This document shows, one piece after another, positions 45,116 through 58,344 of a DNA stretch of 64,000 nucleotides. Position numbers and translations under genes: made by a program. The DNA lies in NCBI RefSeq assembly GCF_001659605.2, contig NC_035167.2, forward strand, positions 2,294,001-2,358,000. The letters are read 5' to 3'. This DNA comes from Manihot esculenta. Taxonomy: Eukaryota; Streptophyta; Magnoliopsida; Malpighiales; Euphorbiaceae. Position 1 is the stretch's first letter, and each line of letters starts with the position of its first letter. The notes beneath the pieces are model-generated. The model was given only the letters and a program-made list of their open reading frames with translations. It was not told the DNA's origin and searched no databases.

Positions 45116-48100
45116 TCAGAAGAGGTGGGGGTACTGCTGGAGCATGGACTCCCGGGTCTCCCAAGTGCATTCTTCCAAATTGTGGTGGTTCCAAAGGACT
45201 TTCACCATTGGGATTTCCTTGTTCCTCAACTTTCTGATCTGAGTGTCAAGAATCCGCACTGGCTGTTCAACATAAGTGAGATCCTCTTGGATCTCCACAT
45301 CAGGCTCGCTAAGAACCTTGCCCGGATCTGACACGAACTTCCTCAACATGGAAACATGGAAAACCGGATGGATTCTCTCCATAGAAGCAGGCAAGTCCAG
45401 CTTGTACGATACATTCCCAATCCTTTGCAGGACTTCAAAGGGTCCAATGTACCGCGGAGCTAGCTTACCCTTCTTACCAAATCGAACCACCCCTTTCATC
45501 GGAGACACCTTGAGCAATACTAGATCCCCCTCCTGAAACTCTACCTGTTTCCTGCGGATGTCTGCATAACTTTTCTGCCTGCTGGTGGCAGTCTTTATCC
45601 TTTCTCTGATAATGGGCACCACCCTGCTGGTGATCTCAACAAGCTCAGGCCCTGCTAAGGACCTCTCTCCAACCTCTTCCCAGCAAACGGGTGACCTGCA
45701 CTTCCTCCCATACAAAGCTTCATATGGAGCCATCCCTATGCTAGCATGATAGCTGTTATTGTAGGCAAACTCCACCAAAGGTAGATGTTGCTTCCAAGAA
45801 CCGCCAAAATCTAGCACACACATTCTGAGCATATCTTCTATGGTCTGGATGGTCCTCTCTGACTGTCCGTCTGTCTGTGGATGGAAGGCAGTGCTAAAAT
45901 CCAACCTAGTACCCATAGCACTCTGCAGACTCCGCCAAAACCTGGAGGTAAACTGGGGCCCTCTATCTGACACTATAGATACCGGGACCCCATGTAGTCT
46001 GACAATCTCCTCAACATACACCTGCGCTAATTTATCCACAGAGTAGTTGCTCCTAACTGGAATGAAGTGAGCAGATTTGGTGAGTCTGTCCACAATCACC
46101 CATATGGAGTCTAGTCTGTTGGATGTTGCCGGTAACCCCACTACAAAGTCCATAGCTATGTTCTCCCATTTCCATTCTGGAATAGGTAGCGGGTTAAGCA
46201 TTCCAGCCGGCTTCTGATGTTCCAGCTTCACCCTCTGACATATTTCGCAGGCTGACACGAATTGTGCCACTTCCCTCTTCATAGCTGGCCACCAATAAAC
46301 CTTCTTTAGATCTTGATACATCTTGGTGGCTCCAGGGTGAATGCTGTATCTTGCATTATGAGCCTCTCTCATAATGTCTCCTTTAAGCCCGATGTCATCT
46401 GGTACACATAGTCTGTTCCCATAGCGGAGGATCCCCTTATCATCGAATCTGAACTCACTATCTTTGCCTGACTGAACAGTCCTGGCAATCTTCACTAACT
46501 CTGGGTCCTCGTGCTGTTTCTGAGCCACCTGCTCCAGAAACACGGGGGTTACTTTCATCTGTGCAATCAAAGCACCTGTACCAGACAACTCCATCTGTAG
46601 ACCCTCCTCAATGAGCTTATAAAATTCCTTCACCACCGGTCTCCTCTCTGCCGTGATGTGGGATAGACTGCCAAGTGATTTCCGGCTTAAGGCATCAGCT
46701 ACTACATTAGCCTTACCCGGATGGTACTGTATCTTACAATCATAGTCACTGAGCAGTTCTACCCATCTCCTCTGCCTCAAGTTCAAATCTCTCTGACTCA
46801 AGATGTGCTGCAGGCTCTTATGATCTGTGAAGATCTCACATTTTACCCCATAGAGGTAATGCCTCCACATCTTGAGGGCAAAGATAACTGCTGCCATCTC
46901 CAGATCGTGTGTGGGGTAATTCATCTCATGCCTCTTTAGCTGTCTAGAAGCATAAGCGATCACCCTACCATTCTGCATCAACACACAACCCAAGCCTACT
47001 CTGGATGCATCACAGAATACTGTGAAGTCCTCATTGCTGGTTGGCAGAGCTAACACTGGTGCTGAAGTCAACCTCTTCTTGAGCTCCTCAAAGCTTTCTT
47101 CACATCGATCGGTCCACTCGAACCTCTGATTCTTTCTGGTCAATCTGGTTAAAGGAGCTGCAATTTTGGAGAAGTCCTGTACGAACCTCCTGTAATAACC
47201 AGCCAAACCCAAGAAACTTCTGATCTCTGTCACTGAGGTGGGTCTGGGCCAGTTAGTCACAGCCTCTACTTTCTTGGGGTCTACCTCTATTCCATTCTCT
47301 GACACTATATGCCCCAAGAATGATATGCTCCTTAACCAGAACTCACACTTGGAGAACTTGGCATACAAGCCATGTTCCCTCAAGGTCTGCAAAACTATCC
47401 TCAGATGATGGGCATGCTCCTCTGCATTCCTGGAATACACTAGGATATCATCTATGAAGACAATAACGAAGTGATCCAGGTATGGTCTGAATATTCTGTT
47501 CATGAGGTCCATGAATGCTGCAGGGGCGTTGGTTAACCCAAACGGCATTACAAGGAACTCATAGTGCCCATATCTGGTCCTGAAGGCCGTCTTTGGCACG
47601 TCCTCCTCTCTGATTCTCAACTGATGGTACCCGGATCTCAGATCTATTTTGGAGAAACAGCCCGCTCCTGCTAGCTGGTCGAATAGATCGTCGATCCTTG
47701 GCAATGGGTACTTATTCTTGATGGTGACTTTGTTCAACTGCCTGTAGTCGATACAAAGCCTGAGGGATCCATCCTTTTTCTTCACAAAGAGTACTGGAGC
47801 ACCCCAAGGTGAGGTACTCGGTCGGATGAAACCCTTGTCTACCAGTTCCTGCAACTGTTCTTTTAACTCTTTCATCTCGGCTGGTGCCATCCTGTAGGGA
47901 GGGATAGAGATCGGTCTGGTACCAGGCATTAACTCAATTTCGAACTCTATCTCCCTAGCAGGTGGTAACCCTGGCAGCTCGTCTGGGAAAACATCTAAGA
48001 ACTCACTCACCACAGGCACTGAGGCGGGCTCTCTAACATGACTATCCAACTCCCTCACATGAGCTAGAAACCCCTGACATCCCCTCCTAAGCAACCTACG

Positions 48101-50107
48101 AGCCTGAAGAGCTGAAATTAGACCTCTAGGTGTACCCCTCTTGTCTCCTCTGAAGACGACCTCTGACCCATCCTGACATCTGAACATAACTACTTTGTCC
48201 CTGCAGTCCAAGGTAGCACCATGGGTAGATAGCCAATCCATCCCTAGAATGACGTCAAAGTCTGTCAAATCTAGAACCACAAGGTCGGCGGACAAGCATC
48301 TTCCCTCTATAAAAACTGGACTACACTGGCAGACTGACTCTGCAACTGACGGATCACACTTGGGTCCACTGACCCATAGGGGACACTCTAACTCAGAGAC
48401 CATCAATCCTAACCTCTGAACGGCTCTCGGTGCAATAAAAGAGTGAGATGCACCCGGGTCCATTAATGCATACACATCAGAACACCCAATGATGAGATTA
48501 CCTGACACCACGGTGTTGGATGTGTTAGCCTCCTGCTGCGTCATGGTGAAGATCCTGGCTGGAGCTGATGGACCTTCACCTCTGAATCCTGCTGAGGAAG
48601 AAGCTGACCCTCTCCCTCTGCCTCTGCCACTGGCCTGTGTAGCAGCTGGAGCTACTGGCTGTGCCACACTTCCTGAAGCTGTCTGCTGTGTCTGTGCCGT
48701 AGGAACTGCTTTAGGACATTGCCATGACATATGCCCCTCTTGCCCACATCTGTAGCAGGTCGTTGTCCCAAACCGGCATAAACCCCTGTGTGGCCTACCA
48801 CACTTCGCACAAGCTGCATTATCTGCTCCAGAACTAGAACCACTGCCAAATCCCAGACTAGACTTGACCTTGTTCCAGAACTTATTCTTCTTACCCTTGG
48901 GCTTACCCCATCTCTTACTGCCTGAAGCTGCTGCACTCAAGGTAGAGGGATCTAACCTTCCCCCACCCGGAGTTTTAGAACCAGAAGCTTGTGCCACTGC
49001 CTGTTTGACTGTCCCCTGAACGATGGCACTAGCCTCCATTCTCCTAGCCATGTCTACTATGGCGTGAAAACTCTCTCTATCTGCTGACTGTACCAAGGAG
49101 GAATACCTGGGATGGAGCTTCATGATATACCTCCTCGACTTCTTCTGGTCTGTGCTAAGGTCTTGCCCAGCAAAAGGCAGCAACTCCATAAACCTGTCAG
49201 TATATTCGTCTACACTCATGTCATCGGTTTGCCTCAACTGCTCGAATTCTATCATCTTTAATTCCCTTGAACTATCAGGGAAAGCCCATCCTGCAAATTC
49301 ATTAGCGAACTCTTCCCACGATAGGCTATCCACCCTCGGCTTCACATAGTTTTTGAACCACTCACGGGCCTTTTTGCTTTTCAAGGTGAAACCAGCCATC
49401 TGAATGGCTCTACTATCATCAGCTCCGATCTCCTCTGTGATCATCTTGACCTTCTCCAAATATACGAACGGGTCATCACCTGACTCAAACTGGGGAGCAC
49501 CCAACTTCATGTAATCTGTCATTTTAGCCTTACTTCCCCCAGATGAGCTAGGCTGAGGTATCTGGGTATCTGGGCATGTAGGTGCTGGTGGTGGTGGAGG
49601 TACAGCATCCCCCGGAGTGGGGTTTGCTGGATTTGGATAGTATGGTGGAGGTGGGTACACTGGGTACTGTGGATATGGTGGGTAGTATGGTGGGTATGGC
49701 ATCTGTGTGGGGTAGGGGTTAAAACTAGGGTAATCCGATGTACCTCCCATCGAATACCCGGGATTTTGGGTGTAGGGCGGATAGTGAGGTGGCTGAACAA
49801 ATCCCGAGGCCTGAGTGCCTCCTTGGGATTCTCCCATACCCTCTTCTGACATACTGACGCCCAAACTGCCATCCCTCCTTTGATCAACATCCATCTGATC
49901 CCCCATATCCTCTGACATACCTCCCTGCACTGTTCCTCTGACTGATCTGCTTCTTCCCAGATCTAAAGACCTTCTAGGGTCTCTCACTGCTCGGTCCCTG
50001 TTGGACCTACTTGACATTGCCCTAGGCAATGTTGAAGGACGGGCATCAATGCCCTCGTCCTGAGGTGGTATTCCAGTCAATCGTGCAGATCGACGGGTTC
50101 CTCTCAT
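45116..50107 (-). CDS. Gag-Pol polyprotein, Ty3/gypsy (Tekay/Del-like chromovirus), intact
   Basis: 1,663 residues in one frame from the ATG at 50107. Rough positions: Pro/Tyr-rich N-terminus 100-180; Gag domain 205-330; zinc knuckles 433-444 and 451-464 ([14 protein letters not shown]); aspartic protease at 549-557 (MDPGASHSF); reverse transcriptase 735-930 with FIDDILVYS at 885-893; RNase H from 1030 (FCDAS); integrase zinc finger H1250, H1257, C1287, C1290; catalytic D1320, D1381, E1417; chromodomain-like end 1600-1663. Every catalytic motif is present. It makes the capsid and enzymes for reverse transcription and insertion; the chromodomain-like tail would guide insertion into chromatin. 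The single Gag-Pol frame with no shift is usual for plant chromoviruses. The lineage name is inference from the tail. Confidence 0.95.
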   Translation of the reverse strand: MRGTRRSARLTGIPPQDEGIDARPSTLPRAMSSRSNRDRAVRDPRRSLDLGRSRSVRGTVQGGMSEDMGDQMDVDQRRDGSLGVSMSEEGMGESQGGTQASGFVQPPHYPPYTQNPGYSMGGTSDYPSFNPYPTQMPYPPYYPPYPQYPVYPPPPYYPNPANPTPGDAVPPPPPAPTCPDTQIPQPSSSGGSKAKMTDYMKLGAPQFESGDDPFVYLEKVKMITEEIGADDSRAIQMAGFTLKSKKAREWFKNYVKPRVDSLSWEEFANEFAGWAFPDSSRELKMIEFEQLRQTDDMSVDEYTDRFMELLPFAGQDLSTDQKKSRRYIMKLHPRYSSLVQSADRESFHAIVDMARRMEASAIVQGTVKQAVAQASGSKTPGGGRLDPSTLSAAASGSKRWGKPKGKKNKFWNKVKSSLGFGSGSSSGADNAACAKCGRPHRGLCRFGTTTCYRCGQEGHMSWQCPKAVPTAQTQQTASGSVAQPVAPAATQASGRGRGRGSASSSAGFRGEGPSAPARIFTMTQQEANTSNTVVSGNLIIGCSDVYALMDPGASHSFIAPRAVQRLGLMVSELECPLWVSGPKCDPSVAESVCQCSPVFIEGRCLSADLVVLDLTDFDVILGMDWLSTHGATLDCRDKVVMFRCQDGSEVVFRGDKRGTPRGLISALQARRLLRRGCQGFLAHVRELDSHVREPASVPVVSEFLDVFPDELPGLPPAREIEFEIELMPGTRPISIPPYRMAPAEMKELKEQLQELVDKGFIRPSTSPWGAPVLFVKKKDGSLRLCIDYRQLNKVTIKNKYPLPRIDDLFDQLAGAGCFSKIDLRSGYHQLRIREEDVPKTAFRTRYGHYEFLVMPFGLTNAPAAFMDLMNRIFRPYLDHFVIVFIDDILVYSRNAEEHAHHLRIVLQTLREHGLYAKFSKCEFWLRSISFLGHIVSENGIEVDPKKVEAVTNWPRPTSVTEIRSFLGLAGYYRRFVQDFSKIAAPLTRLTRKNQRFEWTDRCEESFEELKKRLTSAPVLALPTSNEDFTVFCDASRVGLGCVLMQNGRVIAYASRQLKRHEMNYPTHDLEMAAVIFALKMWRHYLYGVKCEIFTDHKSLQHILSQRDLNLRQRRWVELLSDYDCKIQYHPGKANVVADALSRKSLGSLSHITAERRPVVKEFYKLIEEGLQMELSGTGALIAQMKVTPVFLEQVAQKQHEDPELVKIARTVQSGKDSEFRFDDKGILRYGNRLCVPDDIGLKGDIMREAHNARYSIHPGATKMYQDLKKVYWWPAMKREVAQFVSACEICQRVKLEHQKPAGMLNPLPIPEWKWENIAMDFVVGLPATSNRLDSIWVIVDRLTKSAHFIPVRSNYSVDKLAQVYVEEIVRLHGVPVSIVSDRGPQFTSRFWRSLQSAMGTRLDFSTAFHPQTDGQSERTIQTIEDMLRMCVLDFGGSWKQHLPLVEFAYNNSYHASIGMAPYEALYGRKCRSPVCWEEVGERSLAGPELVEITSRVVPIIRERIKTATSRQKSYADIRRKQVEFQEGDLVLLKVSPMKGVVRFGKKGKLAPRYIGPFEVLQRIGNVSYKLDLPASMERIHPVFHVSMLRKFVSDPGKVLSEPDVEIQEDLTYVEQPVRILDTQIRKLRNKEIPMVKVLWNHHNLEECTWETRESMLQQYPHLF

Positions 50108-50288
50108 CCTGTTTTCTGAGAAACAGTAAACATCACATAAACATTAGCATATCATCATGACATATCATACAATCATAGCAAGACAGGACTCTACATTCTA
50201 CCCTAGTGGACATGATTTTTGCCTATTGTGCTTGACCTTCTATAACTTCTATGAGCCCGACACTCTAGGTCCGACCATATGAACCTAG

Positions 50289-50301
50289 GGCTCTGATACC
50301 A
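50289..50301 (-). other. Primer binding site of gypsy element 2
   Basis: Minus-strand TGGTATCAGAGCC, initiator tRNA-Met type, three bases inside the 5' LTR. Confidence 0.9.
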
Positions 50302-50304
50302 CTC

Positions 50305-52598
50305 TGTAACGCCCCGGAAATCCGGACCGCTACCGGCGCTAGGATTCAGGTCGGCTTAAGGCCGCCGGAACCCGTAGCAAGCCTACATACATCCTGTTTA
50401 CCTGTTTAATCCCATACATGATCAACAAACATACATAAGAATTAAAAACTTTTCTTTTTCTTCATTCACCAAACTCAACCTGTGCATACACTATATTCAT
50501 CATATACATAAACATTAATCCCTCTGTGGGATTTCATCAAAGCCTCAATGGGCAATGTATATCCTGTGTTGAGTTGGTTCACATATACATCATAAAATAA
50601 GATCATGTACATACCAAGGGATTAACATATACTATGGTCAAGCACAACTCTATCCTCAATAACATAACTATTCAAAACTTTACATTACATTCTTATCATT
50701 TGTCATGTCCACATACTCTAGCTATTACATACATATGACTTTTCTCTTCTTTTCTTCTCTATCAAACCCGTACCTGCAAACCTGGGGTTAGGGGAGAGGG
50801 GTGAGCTAAAAGCCCAGTGAGCAGAAACTAAAAACATTATATTGAAATTCATGCTTTCATGGAATGCATCATATCACAAACAATTCACATCAAGGGTGAA
50901 CCTGTCACCAATTAGTCCCAACATAGTCTCGTGCCAGGCCGTAGCATGGGGTCCTGGTCTTCCTGTCATAACATACATAAAGTCTCGTGCCAGGCCGTAG
51001 CATGGGGTCCTGGTCTTCCTGTCATAACATATATAAAGCCTCGTGCCAGGCCGTAGCATGGGGTCCTGGTCTTCCTGTCATAACATATATAAAGCCTCGT
51101 GCCAGGCCGTAGCATGGGGTCCTGGTCTTCCTGTCATAACATATATTAAGTCTCGTGGACTAATTGGATCATACAGCATTCACCCACAACCACAAAATAA
51201 AATGCAATGCGACATATTCGTGAACTAATGCAATCAGCCTATTACATGTCATCATGATGCATGAACCATGCTCAAAACATTTAATTGCTTGATTTAAAAC
51301 ATTAAGCTTGTTTCCACTCACCTCTGGCTAGCTCTGACCAGACACTGAAGCAGCTCACTCACTGCTGGGGTCCTCGGTTCCTCGGGTCCGAACCTACACA
51401 GGTGGACTCCAATGAGGGACCAAACATATATAAACACAACTCTAATATATCCCCCAAAAACCCCCTAAAACATCATGAAAACATCACAGAAAATATGCAT
51501 GAAATGGCTGAACAGGGCACCTTCGGCGGCACCTTCGGCGGCCGAAAGCCCCAGACAGAGACGAAACTCAGCTAGGTTCGGCGGCACCTTCGGCGGCCGA
51601 AAGTGCCAGACAGAGACGAAAGTCTCTTTTCGGGGGCACCTTCGGCAGCCGAAAGCTGCCTCCACAAGGGGGGTTCGGCGGCCGAAACTCCCTTCGGCTG
51701 CCGAACCTGGTTTCTGCCAAACGGCAGAAACTTGGTTCGAATGAACCTCCTGCCTCCCAAAACCATAAATCATGCATATTTCTCAACTAAAACACACATA
51801 CAAGTTCCTAGGGGCCTCAAACATGCATATACCCCATCTACAACACTTCATTCACACACAAACAAGCTACATTGCTCAAAATCACAACTTAAACCCATAA
51901 ACCTACACAAGAACTAAACATGCCTTTAATCCCCAAAGATCTTCATAAAACTTGTGTCAAGCATAAAAGAGTTCAAGATCGACCCTTACCTCTTGAAGAT
52001 CGAGAGTAGAGGCGATCTAACTTGGAGTTGGAAGAGATTTAGCTCCTTGGGTCTCCGAGCTCAAAACTTGCTCAAAACTCGATTCAAAAGCTTAAAAACT
52101 TCAAAGCAAGATGAAAACTTGTTAAAACCATGAAAGATCTAGAGGAAACACTCAAGATCGAGGGAGGAACGGTGGAGACTCACCTTGGCCGACAATGGGA
52201 GAGAAAAAGCTCGCCCGTGCGGACCAAGGGGACCCTTTTATAGTGGCTGGCCAGGCCACGTTCGGGGGCCGAATGTGCCTCCGCATCCATGCAATGTTCG
52301 GCGGCCGAACATAAGGTTCGGCGGCCGAACCTGCACTTCCCTCACTTAGACTTTCGGGGGCCTAACGTGCCTCCCAAAGTCCATGCATGTTCGGCGGCCG
52401 AAAGTGAGTTTCGGCGGCCGAACCTGGGTTTTTCCTTAAAGAATTTTCATGCAAAAACTTATTTAAAATCATACTTAAAACATTAAAATACATGAAAACA
52501 TTTTATAAAAACATGCTTTTACCCTTCTAGAGGTTTCCGACACCCAAATTCCACCGGACGGTAGGAATTCCGATACCGGAGTCTAGCCGGGTATTACA
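50305..52598 (-). repeat. 5' LTR of gypsy element 2
   Basis: 2,294 bp, constant offset of 7,594 from the 3' LTR with no indel. TATA at 52236-52242 (minus) would start the genomic RNA. Confidence 0.95.
52236..52242 (-). promoter_or_regulatory. TATA box in element 2 5' LTR
   Basis: Minus-strand TATAAAA. Four GCC-core palindromes lie 54-180 bases upstream. Confidence 0.65.
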
Positions 52599-52603
52599 TT
52601 AAT

Positions 52604-54180
52604 CTTGTATACCCATTTGGAGTCAATGGCCTTTTTGCCTTTTGGAAGATTAGTAAGTATCCAGATTCCATTCTTTTCAAGAGATTGCATGGCCTCAACT
52701 CAATTAGAGTCAGTTGAAGCTTGAGTGAAAGTGCAAGGTTCATAAATGTGAGATATTGTGTTGATTAAGTGTGATGTGAAGGTGTAAAGTGAATAGACAA
52801 ATCAAAATTAGAAGCAGTGGATAAGTGATTCACAATAAAATCTTGTATCCAAGATGATTAATTATGAATTCTGGTGCTCTTTTTTAAAGGTAGGGGAAGA
52901 GAACTGACATTTTCTTGTGAAGGTGACTGGGAAACACAACCAGATTGAGTGAGAACCTGAGGAAAATTAGACAAACTCACAGGGAGGACATAATTCAAAA
53001 TGGAATGCCCTTGAGAAGGATGATTTTAGAAAGGAAAAATATTTTCATGGAAAAGAACATCTCTACTGACAAAAATTTATTTTGTGTCTAAGTTTTGTAG
53101 TTTATATCCTTTCTGAGTATTAGAGTATCCAAGGAGAATGCATTTGGCAGATGTAGGATTAAACTTATCTTTGTGAGAACTGTGATTGATGGTAAAACAT
53201 AGACAACAAATAGTTTTTAGATGATTATAATTAGGTGGTTTATGAAACAAAGTTTCAAAAGGAGTTAACCAACCCAAAGTTTTAACTGGTATTCTGCTAA
53301 TGATGTAAGTAGCTAATATATATTCAGACCAATAAGTTTTTGAAAAATGAGCTTGGAATTGAACGGCTCTAGATATATTGAGAATATGTTTATATTTAAT
53401 TACTACTGTACTATTTTGTTAAGGTGTATAAGAGCAAATAGTTTGATAAATGATTTTATGGAAAGAAAACAAAGAAGTACATCTTTTATTAAGAAATTCT
53501 CCTCTATTTTCAGGCCTTATAGTTTTAATTATTATGCCAAATTGTGTATTGACATATTGAATGATAGATATCAAAATATAATATGTTTGATATTTAAACC
53601 TAAGCATATAGGTCCAGATTGCTCTAGTTTTATCATCACTAATTGTTAAAAAAAATCTGGCACCAGTAATAGAGTGAATGGAATAGGGTCCCCATAAATC
53701 TATATGTACAAGGTCAAAAAGGTTAACAGTAATACTATTATTGTTATGAAAGGGCAACTTAGACATTTTAGCTAAACGACACAAAGCACATATATGATTA
53801 GTATCAACAAATTGCTTAAAAGCAGGTATATGAGATATTTTATAATAAGAAGAATGTCCTAATCTAGCATGAAGTACAGAAAAAGAAACTTTTCTTATGA
53901 AGTTTGCAACTTCTATATTTCAATTATAAAACTAAGTAGTATTTACAATGAGATTTGAAGCTACCACATTACACACAAAGTTGATACAGGATTGAATATT
54001 GGATGTAGAAAAACTATTATTGTCTAAAATATATAGCCCATTGATTATTCGTCCAACAACTATAATAGACCTAGTCTTCTGGTCCTGAAAGAAGCAACAT
54101 GATGAATAAAACTGTACTGCCAAGCTAGTATATTTAAGCAGTTTGGACACATACAAAAGATTCATGGTAAAATAAGGAAG
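52604..54180 (-). pseudogene. Copia integrase and neighbouring pol region, decayed
   Basis: Minus strand. Integrase core: LVHIDLWGPYS (first Asp) at about 53700, IRPENRGEF (second Asp region, with Glu where Asp-Asn is usual) at about 53510, and the C-terminal piece GWLTPFETLFHKPPNYNHLK with KCILLGYS at 53277-53077. The zinc-finger/linker part LYILDNNS is near 54030. Broken by many stops and frameshifts. It continues across gypsy element 2 into 42705. Confidence 0.8.
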
Positions 54181-54189
54181 AGAAAGAGA

Positions 54190-55660
54190 GCATCAATTAA
54201 TTTCATATGTGTGTGTGTAATGCTACAGTTCCAGTGTGTGAAGCTTGTGTGGAAGAGCCATTCGGCAAGTGCACAGTTACTGGTGCAGAAACAGAATCCA
54301 TGTATATCATATGATGCCTATATGATGTGACATGATATAATGTACCAGTGTCAACAATCCGTTCCAATTATCATGGCACAGGCAAAAACCAAAGAAGAAA
54401 CTTTATGATTGAAATGATAGGGGTTGAGGTTATTACCAGAATAATCGTCGGATTATAAGAGTAGCCTAAATGTGAATTGACTGTATTTATCGTAGGAGCT
54501 ACTTTACCTTTGATCAGCCTACTCATCTCTTGTTGTAGTAGTTCGAGCTTTGCATTGACCTCTTCCATTTTTTTCAATTTGGTGGTGGCGACTGATTCAG
54601 CGCCTGCTAATGGTGTTCCCGAGATTGATTATGTGTTATGACCTTCGGTGTGTGACATATGAGCTGCGTATCTTGGTTTGGATGCCCATGGTTTGGTGAA
54701 TTGTTTGTTCTTATTCTTGAACCATTCTGGATAATCGATCAGCTTGAAGCACCTACCCGTGTATGCCCATCTAAATCGCAGTAATCACAATGGCCCTTTC
54801 TCGTGTCATATCTCCTGCAACCACGCATGTTACCTTGAGATCAGACAGCTAGGGCAGTAACCTCAGTATGCTCTGTGAGGTTGGTTTGAACTTGCTTTTG
54901 AGACACTACTCGCAGAACCATCGAGAAGGCTTTGTTCACTGTCAGTAATGTATCCAGAAGTAATACTTGGCTGTAAACCTAGTCGAAGGCATTATTGAGT
55001 CCCATCAGAAATTTCATTAGATGATTCGCGTTGTGGATTTTTGTTGCAAGTTTCTTTGATCCACAATTGCATGGAGGAACAGGGACAATGTTGGCTAATT
55101 CGTCCAACAGTTGCTTCAATTTATTATAATACATCATCATCGAGAGATTCTCTTAGGAGATCGATCATATTCTTTGCTTGATTTAATAAATCATCGGCCT
55201 ATTGCTCTCGCCATATCGTTCTCCTAGTTGGACCCAAGGTTCTTGAGTGGTGGTGGCATACAAGAAGCTTTCGACCATATCTTTTGAGATAGAGTTGAGA
55301 ATTCATGACGTTGCCATGTAATTACATCGTCTCCACTTCTCGTAATCTTCAAATCCATCTTCAGGTAGAACGATTTTTCCTTCCACGAACGTGAGCTTGT
55401 TCTTAGCACCGAGAGCGATTTTCATCGCTCGATTCTAGCCTCTGTAATTAATGCCGTTTAATTGAATGGAAATGAAAACCATCATCGGATTGTCATCTAG
55501 AGTTTTACAGCGTCAATGTGTTGTCGACGATCGTTTTGAAGACGTCTCTTGTCAGAGTTAATTGGCTCTGTGACCTAGTAGAGCTACTCTCTGTTATTTC
55601 TTGATTTAGAGAAATTTTACAGGATGAGAGAAAAAAGCTAAAGGCTAAAGATAAGTAATC
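54190..55660 (-). pseudogene. Copia Gag and leader (copy C)
   Basis: Minus strand, equivalent to copies A and B, with KMEEVNAKLELLQQEMSRL at 54571 and Gag N-terminal pieces at 55224-55409. The zinc-knuckle region near 54770 is damaged. The primer site before the LTR (55660-55673) is degraded. Confidence 0.75.
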
Positions 55661-55673
55661 CGCTTTGATTCCA

Positions 55674-55851
55674 CCTTATTTTGATAGAAAATAATTTACT
55701 TATATTGAGTCCGGTATTATAAAAAATACTTCAACTGTACATACAGGACACCTATTTATAAAATGTCTAAATACAAAAATGTGTTAAAAAAAAAATAGAA
55801 TCTACTAAACACGAATACATTCTAGAACCCTATTAACACTGCATGCTAACA
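55674..55851 (-). repeat. Copia 5' LTR (copy C)
   Basis: About 178 bp, starting TGTTAGCATG on the minus strand. Confidence 0.7.
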
Positions 55852-57780
55852 AGACCATGTGATGGCATAAGATCAAAGCAAGCGTAATGAGTGTGATGAC
55901 AACTCATAAAGATTTTATAGCAAAAACTTCCACAAAGAAGACAATAATGTTATCCGCAGCCTCCGCCTAATCTAAGCAGAGAAAGCGTGTGGCTGAATGC
56001 ACGTGCCCTTGCTAAAATTCAACCAATTTCAATCTGGCCATCTATAGTGGATTGGGACCCACAGATTATTATTATTATTATTATTACAATTTAGATATGG
56101 ATTTTGATGCAAACAAAACTTTGGAGCATGAACTAACCTTACAAGTCAGAATAATATTTCTGTTCATGTCTATATTCTCATGGATCTTTCATTGCTCAAC
56201 TATGACATCTTGCTAAGCTGAATTTATTTTATTTTTATTTTTTTTTACAATTCTTACAAGTACTCGATCAACTAAGAATATAAACATTTAAATCAGACAT
56301 TTAATATAAATAAATATCTACTGTTTTATTATTTTATTAATTTATTATTATTATTTTAAAATTACTGTTCACTTCCTTCCATTATAATAATATATAATTA
56401 ACTATTATAGTTTTATTTAATTTTATATTATTTTTAAATCAACTTATCATTAATTATTATTTTTTCAAATAAATATTCAAAATTTTTTAATATTTAATAA
56501 AATTTAATATTTTTAAAATAGTATAATTAAAAAATTAATAAAATAAATTAATTTTTTAATATGTGTGAAAAATTTATATTCAGAAAATAAATTTTTATAA
56601 AAAATAATAAACTATTATAATTAAATTATGGTTATTTTCATCTATTTTTTATTAATTAAAAAATATTTTGCAATAATACCATTATCAGTGTTTGTAAATA
56701 TATATTTCAATATAAATTATTGATAAATTATTATAATTCATCACTTTAATATAGAAAAAATTTATTTTTGCTATTATTGTAATATGTAAATTTATAAAAA
56801 AAAATTATTAAAATAATATAATATTTTAATACAAAATTTACTATTAAAATTTAATTTTTTTTAAAAAATATTGTAACCCATTAAAAATTATTTTCATATA
56901 ATTTAATAGTATAAATAGATTAGTAATTAAATGAAATAAATAAAAAAGACTATAACTTAATAATAAAAATGGTATATTAAAATAAATTAAATAATGTGTG
57001 AATAATCTAAAAAAATTAAGTGGAGATTAAATTTAAAATTTTGAAAATGAGAAGTAAATTTTTTGAATTGAAAAATAATATAAAAGATAAGGGACTAAAT
57101 AATAATTTTTTTTTGATAAATAGATTAAAAAATTTAAAATTATAAAATATAATGATGATTTAATTAAATAATTTTGAAATTTTTCATGTTCTAATAAAAA
57201 TTAACTATATACCCTTAACAAATTTCAAAAATTTCAGAAGGCTATGATTCCCTCTTCCCATGAATGGGTCGGTAGCCAATGCCCTTCATGGAATACAAAA
57301 GCAGAGAAACACATCTACTACGTGTCTCATTTAACAACAAGCTGACCTATTTCATTTCTATGATTCAGCCACTCATTTTCACTTGCTGGTTTTTTCTTCT
57401 ACTAAAGAGAAATTATAGAAGAAAATTTTGGCAATGCACGTGCTGCAGTCTGGGAAAACCAGCCACCTTCATTGACCAAATAAACGTCCACGATGAGGGC
57501 AGTAGTTGTAGTGCCAACACTAAGAGTTACTGGCCATATACTGAGTTTCTAAACTTTTCACTCTCAAATCCATAATTCGATCCTCAGTATAAAATAAATC
57601 TTCGTTAAAAATATTTTACTGCTTAATAAATTAATCAGTGTAAATAAAATTTAATTTTAATTTAATGTACTAAGAATATCAAGCCATGAACTTTATTTGA
57701 ACCTTCATTCAAGAATTAGTGGGGTTTGAGATTTTGAAATCTAGCTACCTACCTACCTAGGCCTGTTTCTGCTTTACAAC
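55852..57780. other. AT-rich spacer and B3-III upstream region
   Basis: 55852-57240 matches 12488-13900, and 57300-57780 matches 13920-14350 (B3-II promoter). Non-coding. An (ATT)n tract is at 56067-56085. Confidence 0.65.
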
Positions 57781-57782
57781 AT

Positions 57783-57790
57783 TATAAATA
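57783..57790 (+). promoter_or_regulatory. TATA box of third B3 gene
   Basis: TATAAATA, 121 bases before the ATG at 57904, same context as B3-II. Confidence 0.6.
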
Positions 57791-57903
57791 AGCAGCTTTC
57801 AAGCTGCAAGTTTTCAATTCATATCTTTTTCTTTGTTGTTCTTCAGCAAATTAAGCTTTCTTCAAGCATATAAATCAGCATTAAATCTTTTCCAAAAGAA
57901 AAA

Positions 57904-58344
57904 ATGAAGGACATCATCCCCATCAATGATCCAAAAACAGTCGTGCTATTTAGCAAGCTGCTCACGAAAACTGATCTTGAGCATCAGTTGATTGTTCCAA
58001 GCGAAGTCCTGACGAAATATCCAATTCTTGATCAAAATGGTCATGTGAGTAAGTACATCATTTCATTCGATAAGAATGGCAAGCCATGGGAGTTTCCCCT
58101 CGCCACCCGCAACACTGGTCGTTATCCAAAACCGTCAGTTCCCCCAGCTTCTTGGCATCCATTTGTGGCGGAGTATGGCCTCCGTGCTGGTGATTCTGTG
58201 CTCTTCTATACAAGGCTAGACGACCCAGCTGATAAGATACAAGTTAGAGGCTTGAGAAAAACTATATTATTCAAGGGAGAAGAGTCTTGGGTCGAAGTGG
58301 AAAAGCTTCACAACCAGCGACGGGCATGCATGAACCTGAGCTAG
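57904..58344 (+). CDS. B3-domain DNA-binding protein, small single-domain type (B3-III)
   Basis: 146 residues, intronless, one B3 domain: LFSKLLTKTDLEHQLIVPSEVL (15-36), WEFPLATR (62-69), KPSVPPASWHPFVAEYGLRAG (76-96), DSVLFYTRLDD (97-107), KIQVRGLRKTILF (111-123). Expected to be nuclear and to bind DNA. Paralog of B3-II with 88% identity over the shared 132 residues; the last 14 residues (EKLHNQRRACMNLS) are read from what is 3' UTR in B3-II. Promoter, TATA box and 3' UTR are shared with B3-II. Replacement differences cluster at 34-38, 73-78 and 105-109, which may be loops next to DNA. A small membrane-protein gene lies 0.9 kb downstream. Confidence 0.8.
   Translation: MKDIIPINDPKTVVLFSKLLTKTDLEHQLIVPSEVLTKYPILDQNGHVSKYIISFDKNGKPWEFPLATRNTGRYPKPSVPPASWHPFVAEYGLRAGDSVLFYTRLDDPADKIQVRGLRKTILFKGEESWVEVEKLHNQRRACMNLS

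Larger units (their letters stand above)
42711..52598 (-). mobile_element. Full-length, intact-looking Ty3/gypsy chromovirus-type element, element 2
   Basis: 9,888 bp, minus strand, two 2,294-bp LTRs with TG...CA ends, target duplication TTAAT at 42706-42710 and 52599-52603, primer site, polypurine tract and an uninterrupted 1,663-codon polyprotein. I found no difference between the two LTRs by eye, so it is very young and may be able to move. It is nested in the copia element. Confidence 0.95.
38670..55851 (-). mobile_element. Ty1/copia element, full length but decayed, carrying two nested gypsy insertions
   Basis: Minus strand. 3' LTR 38670-38854, 5' LTR 55674-55851. Without the nested solo LTR (39822-42129) and gypsy element 2 (42711-52598), plus their target duplications, it is about 5.0 kb, normal for copia. 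The order from the right end is primer site, gag, integrase, reverse transcriptase, RNase H, polypurine tract, as expected. Many stops and frameshifts. Its flank right of 55851 matches those of copies A and B, so the three descend from one insertion. Confidence 0.85.
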
